Below are positions 59,976 to 64,000 of a stretch of 64,000 bases of DNA, piece after piece (positions within the stretch are counted from its first letter, which is position 1; every line of letters starts with the position of its first letter). Position numbers and translations under genes: made by a program. Origin of the DNA: Prostheceraeus crozeri (taxonomy: Eukaryota > Platyhelminthes > Polycladida > Euryleptidae). The notes beneath the pieces were generated by a model. It was given only the letters and a program-made list of their open reading frames with translations, was not told the DNA's origin and made no database searches. The stretch lies in NCBI GenBank assembly GCA_907163375.1, contig CAJQUW010015353.1, forward strand, positions 105,449 through 169,448, read 5' to 3'.

Positions 59976-62900
59976 CGCTACAGTCGTAAATTTGAAACAC
60001 AAGTGCATGCGTATGGAGCAGAGTCATCAGGCGAAGTACTTCCAGAACAGGGAGATGCAGCCGCATCCATCGGATTCCAGATAAATGGCAAGCGATCATA
60101 TGGGACTACATACTGATAGCCGCCGTGAGTCCGTACATTCAGCCACCCCGAACTGATATTATATGAGGATTACGGTGACATTAACATAAGATCATTCCTG
60201 TACAGAGCCGACTTGCTCAAGAGTGAAGGTCGAGAGATGACAAGGATACCACCCTAAAGAAAGAATTGTGGGATGGTAATCACATTTGCCTACCGGTATC
60301 CACTAGTGTGAGCACAACTTCCTATAGAGCAGGAGTGGAGATCATGTCAACACCCATCACATGGCGACGACGGCGGAGAGGTACATAGATGGGATATCCA
60401 TTTCAAAGTGAAAGGGCTATATTAAGGACGGGCATAAGATAAATAAATAGCCTCTCCTCTCCATGCATATGGCAATCCATCGCTATATAGAGTCCAAAAC
60501 GCAAACGCGGCAAAGTGACGACATAATATCAAATCCTGTAAGCAGCAGTGGTACGCAGAAAGCGCAATCCGGACGAAGACAATGCTGCAGTCAAAAAACG
60601 TGAAGACGGCAAGATACAAGGGAGATCGCGGTGGTTGAATTACAGTGATGTGCGGAGTAAATTCCGTACCTCCGAGCGGCTCTCTACATGTGTCGAAGGA
60701 CGGCGAGCAGGGAATCCTCACGCGTGGTATCGTGGTGTAGAATGAGTCGAGAGAACGCAGTCATGTATGCAGATCACAAGAATTATAACCGTCCTATTGA
60801 ACTGGTGGGATCTTGTTGCAGAGGTGGATCTGCATCGACAAAACGTAAGAACGACTCGAGGTTGGTAGTAAAGAGAGTGTATATACGTGAAGCGGATACC
60901 GAGCGGGAGAGAGAGCGATAACGCTGTTGGTCCTAGCTGAGGATTTATATATTGAGAATTGATGAGCGATATCGTGTGCGGGATGTGTAGCTATTTATTG
61001 CTCTTAGATATTGTGGTTGCAAAATGATCGACAGGGAGTAATTTCCGGTTTAGGTACCCACGATACATTTGAAGCTCTCAGACAACCATCATCATTTTAT
61101 TAGGATTGTGAGGTGAACCGTACAGGAGCCTCAGTGCTTTGGCATGAGCCAATTGGACATATCAGATTGTTTTTGTCTATCATCAAGCATGCCAACTGGC
61201 AGATCCCAAGTTATCAATGGCGAGAAAGACACAACAAGGTCTTATCTGAAATAGTTTGCAAAGACTATGGCTTGTTCTGTGGAGAGTGCTCTTACTTATT
61301 GACTTTTAAACAGTGGATTAGCTGCTTCTCAATGTATACGCATGCTTTTGTAATAATGCTACTGTGTAAAGTGAGAGGTAAAGTATCTTCCAATCTAATG
61401 CCATATGATTACATTTGCTGCCCACACGTTGGATAGTAGAGTGAAATTTGCAACACTAGCCATAGAAGATCACGAAACGTTTTAAGTGATTTGAGACTGT
61501 TTTCCATTTTGTCTGTTCGTTATGTATATCTACGGTTTCATAGAACCCATGCTTCTTCTCACTTACCTCAACACTGCCAAAGTCCTGTATGGCTTATCAT
61601 TCTCGCTGTATGAAAGTTTACCAGCTATATCTATTTTAGCTCTTTCAAACCATTGATTCATAATGCATGCTTGTGTACAGTCATCAATAAATTTACTATG
61701 ATATAGAGTTGTTTTCAGCAATGGATGGGTTAGATAAAAGGGCAGATCAGGCTTTCTCATCGACTGCGGAACATTTACATTTCCCTAGGCAAAGTTAAAA
61801 AGAGCTGTTCAAGAGTTATGTGATAAATTTCATAAGATGAACCGACAGCGAAGCAGTGGTCGATGAGTTGGCTAGACAGCTCTATTTCTAGAGTTAATGA
61901 ATACATTCTCTGATGCATTATCATTCCGATATTGCGAACATTAAGTTTAGTCATTTGTAAGGAAGGAGTGGAAATCGCTCTATCATTTTAGCTTCTATTC
62001 AATGAAGTCAGTTAATCACCCCGAGAATTTTGTTAAACAAGACAAATGATAAAAATGCTGAACAGTCTTAACGCATTAACATGCAAGTAGTCAGTCTAGT
62101 GATTGAAGCGATTCAGATATTCACATTCAACTTCCAATAAAAGAGAAAAATTGAAAATGCAGTTGTTAACTTATTGTAGCACACATGGTGTCACACGAGC
62201 TATAGTCTGCTACGACATACTTGGAGTATATTCCTCTGTACATGCGTCTATGATTTTAGAAAAGGACTAGCAAATCATATCTCAAAAGACTTGCTACAGG
62301 ACATCAGTACAGTGAACACTATGTGTTGTATCGTATGTAAGCAAAGAGATGGAAATGAAAAGCGCATCGTCAAGAGATGTAAGCTTTCTATTTTGTCAAC
62401 GCGTGTTTCGATACGTAATTGCATTCACTTTGCAAATGTACCACTGTGAAATTAGGCTTCATTTCGATGTCCACGTTATTCGCAATAGTTAGTACCTAAG
62501 CAAATGTGGTAAGATAGGTTCTTAGCAAAGACTACATGAAAATGTCAAACTAAAAGTCAAAAGTCTCAAAGTTTTCTTCAGCCGATTCAAGACTCTCCGA
62601 CGAATGAATAGCAAATCAGCGATAGCATGCTATAGCAACAAGCCAACAATAAATCATCGTGAAATTTATTTCGCATGTCAGAAAGTTGAGAGACGAGAAG
62701 ATTAGCGCCAAACAACGAAAGTTACTTAAGCGATATCTACTCCAGCCAAAGTGCGTTTCATCTCCAATCCTAAAGTGCACCCTTCAAAGAAAGAGGAAGA
62801 ACTCTGCGCACAAAAGGGCGGTTTGCCTTCAGCAAGGTACTTCGCAATGATAGAGCTCCGTGCCGTGAACACGTATTGGGTAAATTCTTTGCCCTTAAGC

Positions 62901-64000
62901 GATAATTGATGCAAATGTAGTCTCGAAAGTAATAAAATAGATTTCACAAACGTCAATTGATAAGGTTCTGACTGTATCAGGTCCATCTCATCAGTAAAAA
63001 CTTTTTTCACGCTGCAATTTATCGGATAAAATGAGGGAGTTGGTTTAAGGAACCTATCAATCGAGTGATTTGGTGTTATGGTATTTATCAACCGTCGCTG
63101 TTTCAGGAATTGCAAAGTCGCAACTTTATTCGACATGAAGGAATTATTCAAGTGGATAAACTACAGTCTAATGATGTTGTTTGTATTGTTGATCTATAAA
63201 AGAAAGTAAGAATTCAAAAAAAAATGTTACGATATGTCACCGCGCAGCACATCACCTCCATTTAAAAAGGTAACTGGGTGGTTTAATCATCTATATCCCC
63301 ACAAATTGTTTACCTGATGAAAAAGAACAGCTCGTACACGAACCTGACTCAGAACATATTTGCTATTGTTCAAGAAACATCCGGCAGAGATAAAAGTCAA
63401 ATTTGAAAATTTCTAGCGCGACAAGGTTGAACCAGAAGATCAAATAGCCTTAATTGAAAATTTTTTCTAAGCAGCCTGTACGGAAAAAACCATAGGTTAT
63501 CTCCTATTTCAATTGACCTTTACGCAAGATGTGTCCGGTAGGAATTTAGAGTTCGATAGTGATATATTGAAATACTCCTATTATTATCTACACACTTATG
63601 AGTTGCTTTATCTTCTCGCATTTGATTGTGTTATTACTAGGATGTATATGTACAGTAACTTGGACTAGCCTGCCAGCAAGTAAAGCAAACCTCTTGGCAA
63701 ATCAAATTCTATAGGAAAGAAATAGATTTGTCAGAAAATTAGTGTTCAACATCAAAAAGATCCACATCCGTGCTGTATTTTACAATTCGGAAATGTGAGC
63801 AATTGAAAAACAACTTGAGAAGAATTTAAGATGGCGTGACTCCTGTATCGATGATGCGCTTTACACCTTTAGCATCTCGTGCACATGCTCCATATACTTC
63901 TTTTCAACAGTATTGAACCCCTTCGCAATGTAAATGGAGTAGAGAGAGATAATTTTACAGTTGAAAATAAAGTGATTGATGCCTCACGTTATTGAAGACT
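59976..64000. other. Spacer, first part GC-richer and possibly noisy
   Basis: Between 59.97 and 60.95 kb base composition is more balanced than elsewhere. A plus frame at 60,548-60,745 shares the word gtcaaaaaacgtg with 59,879 but no family is recognised. After 61 kb AT-rich DNA returns, with frames of 107 codons (61,113-61,436, plus) and 141 codons (62,726-63,151, minus) that have no motif and are probably chance. Confidence 0.35.

Noticed and set aside
60541-60570. agcagtggtacgcaga resembling a cDNA adaptor
   Set aside because: Several bases are missing compared with the known adaptor, and nothing else points to contamination.
62726-63151. 141-codon reverse frame
   Set aside because: No motif, no splice context, ordinary composition; a frame of this size can arise by chance in 64 kb.
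1-64000. CRISPR arrays, bacterial operons, rRNA genes
   Set aside because: No regularly spaced identical repeats with unique spacers, no ribosome-binding-site-led frames and no rRNA-like sequence were seen.

Overview
The window looks like non-coding, AT-rich DNA of an animal, most likely an aquatic invertebrate. There are no bacterial gene arrays, open frames are short and mostly chance, and the recognisable proteins are all from animal-type mobile elements: Penelope-like, R2-type LINE, Crypton, piggyBac, mariner, hAT and Ty3/Gypsy. I found no intact host gene, rRNA, tRNA or CRISPR array that I can support. It reads as an old graveyard of at least nine element types.

Layout. 1-973: a 324-bp tandem repeat followed by G-run units; the same block returns inverted at 58,423-59,690. 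3.3-3.95 kb: Penelope-like reverse transcriptase (minus). 4.7-6.16 kb: 3' half of a LINE with an R2-type endonuclease end (plus). 6.8-8.0 kb: Crypton tyrosine recombinase (minus). 8.75-9.35 kb: piggyBac C-terminal half (plus). 11.85-12.8 kb: a second Penelope-like element with a GIY-YIG end and a hammerhead-like ribozyme core downstream (minus). 14.6-17.9 kb: first copy of an unnamed repeat with inverted arms. 17.95-21.06 kb: Ty3/Gypsy fossil. 21.6-23.1 kb: non-autonomous TIR element.

Continuing: 26.06-27.56 kb: mariner with both TIRs. 32-35.5 kb: poly-C tracts, a T/G-only stretch that looks like sequence or assembly noise, and a second hammerhead-like core. 36.1 kb: hAT dimerisation domain (minus). 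37.3-39.5 kb: a Tc1/mariner relative with long (about 0.2-0.3 kb) TIRs. 45.6-49.56 kb: second copy of the unnamed repeat, carrying a tandem duplication and a 300-bp fold-back. 53.3-54.2 kb: another poly-C plus T/G-rich pair and a transposase scrap. 58.4-61 kb: the inverted block, then a candidate ATG-only exon with consensus splice sites. The rest is plain AT-rich spacer.

The elements do not work together; they are independent insertions, mostly decayed. The features most worth following are the unnamed 3-4 kb repeat, the ribozyme-like cores linked to Penelope-like sequence, the long-TIR mariner relative, the element at 21.6-23.1 kb whose terminal motif recurs inside, and the inverted blocks 57 kb apart with the same inner edge.
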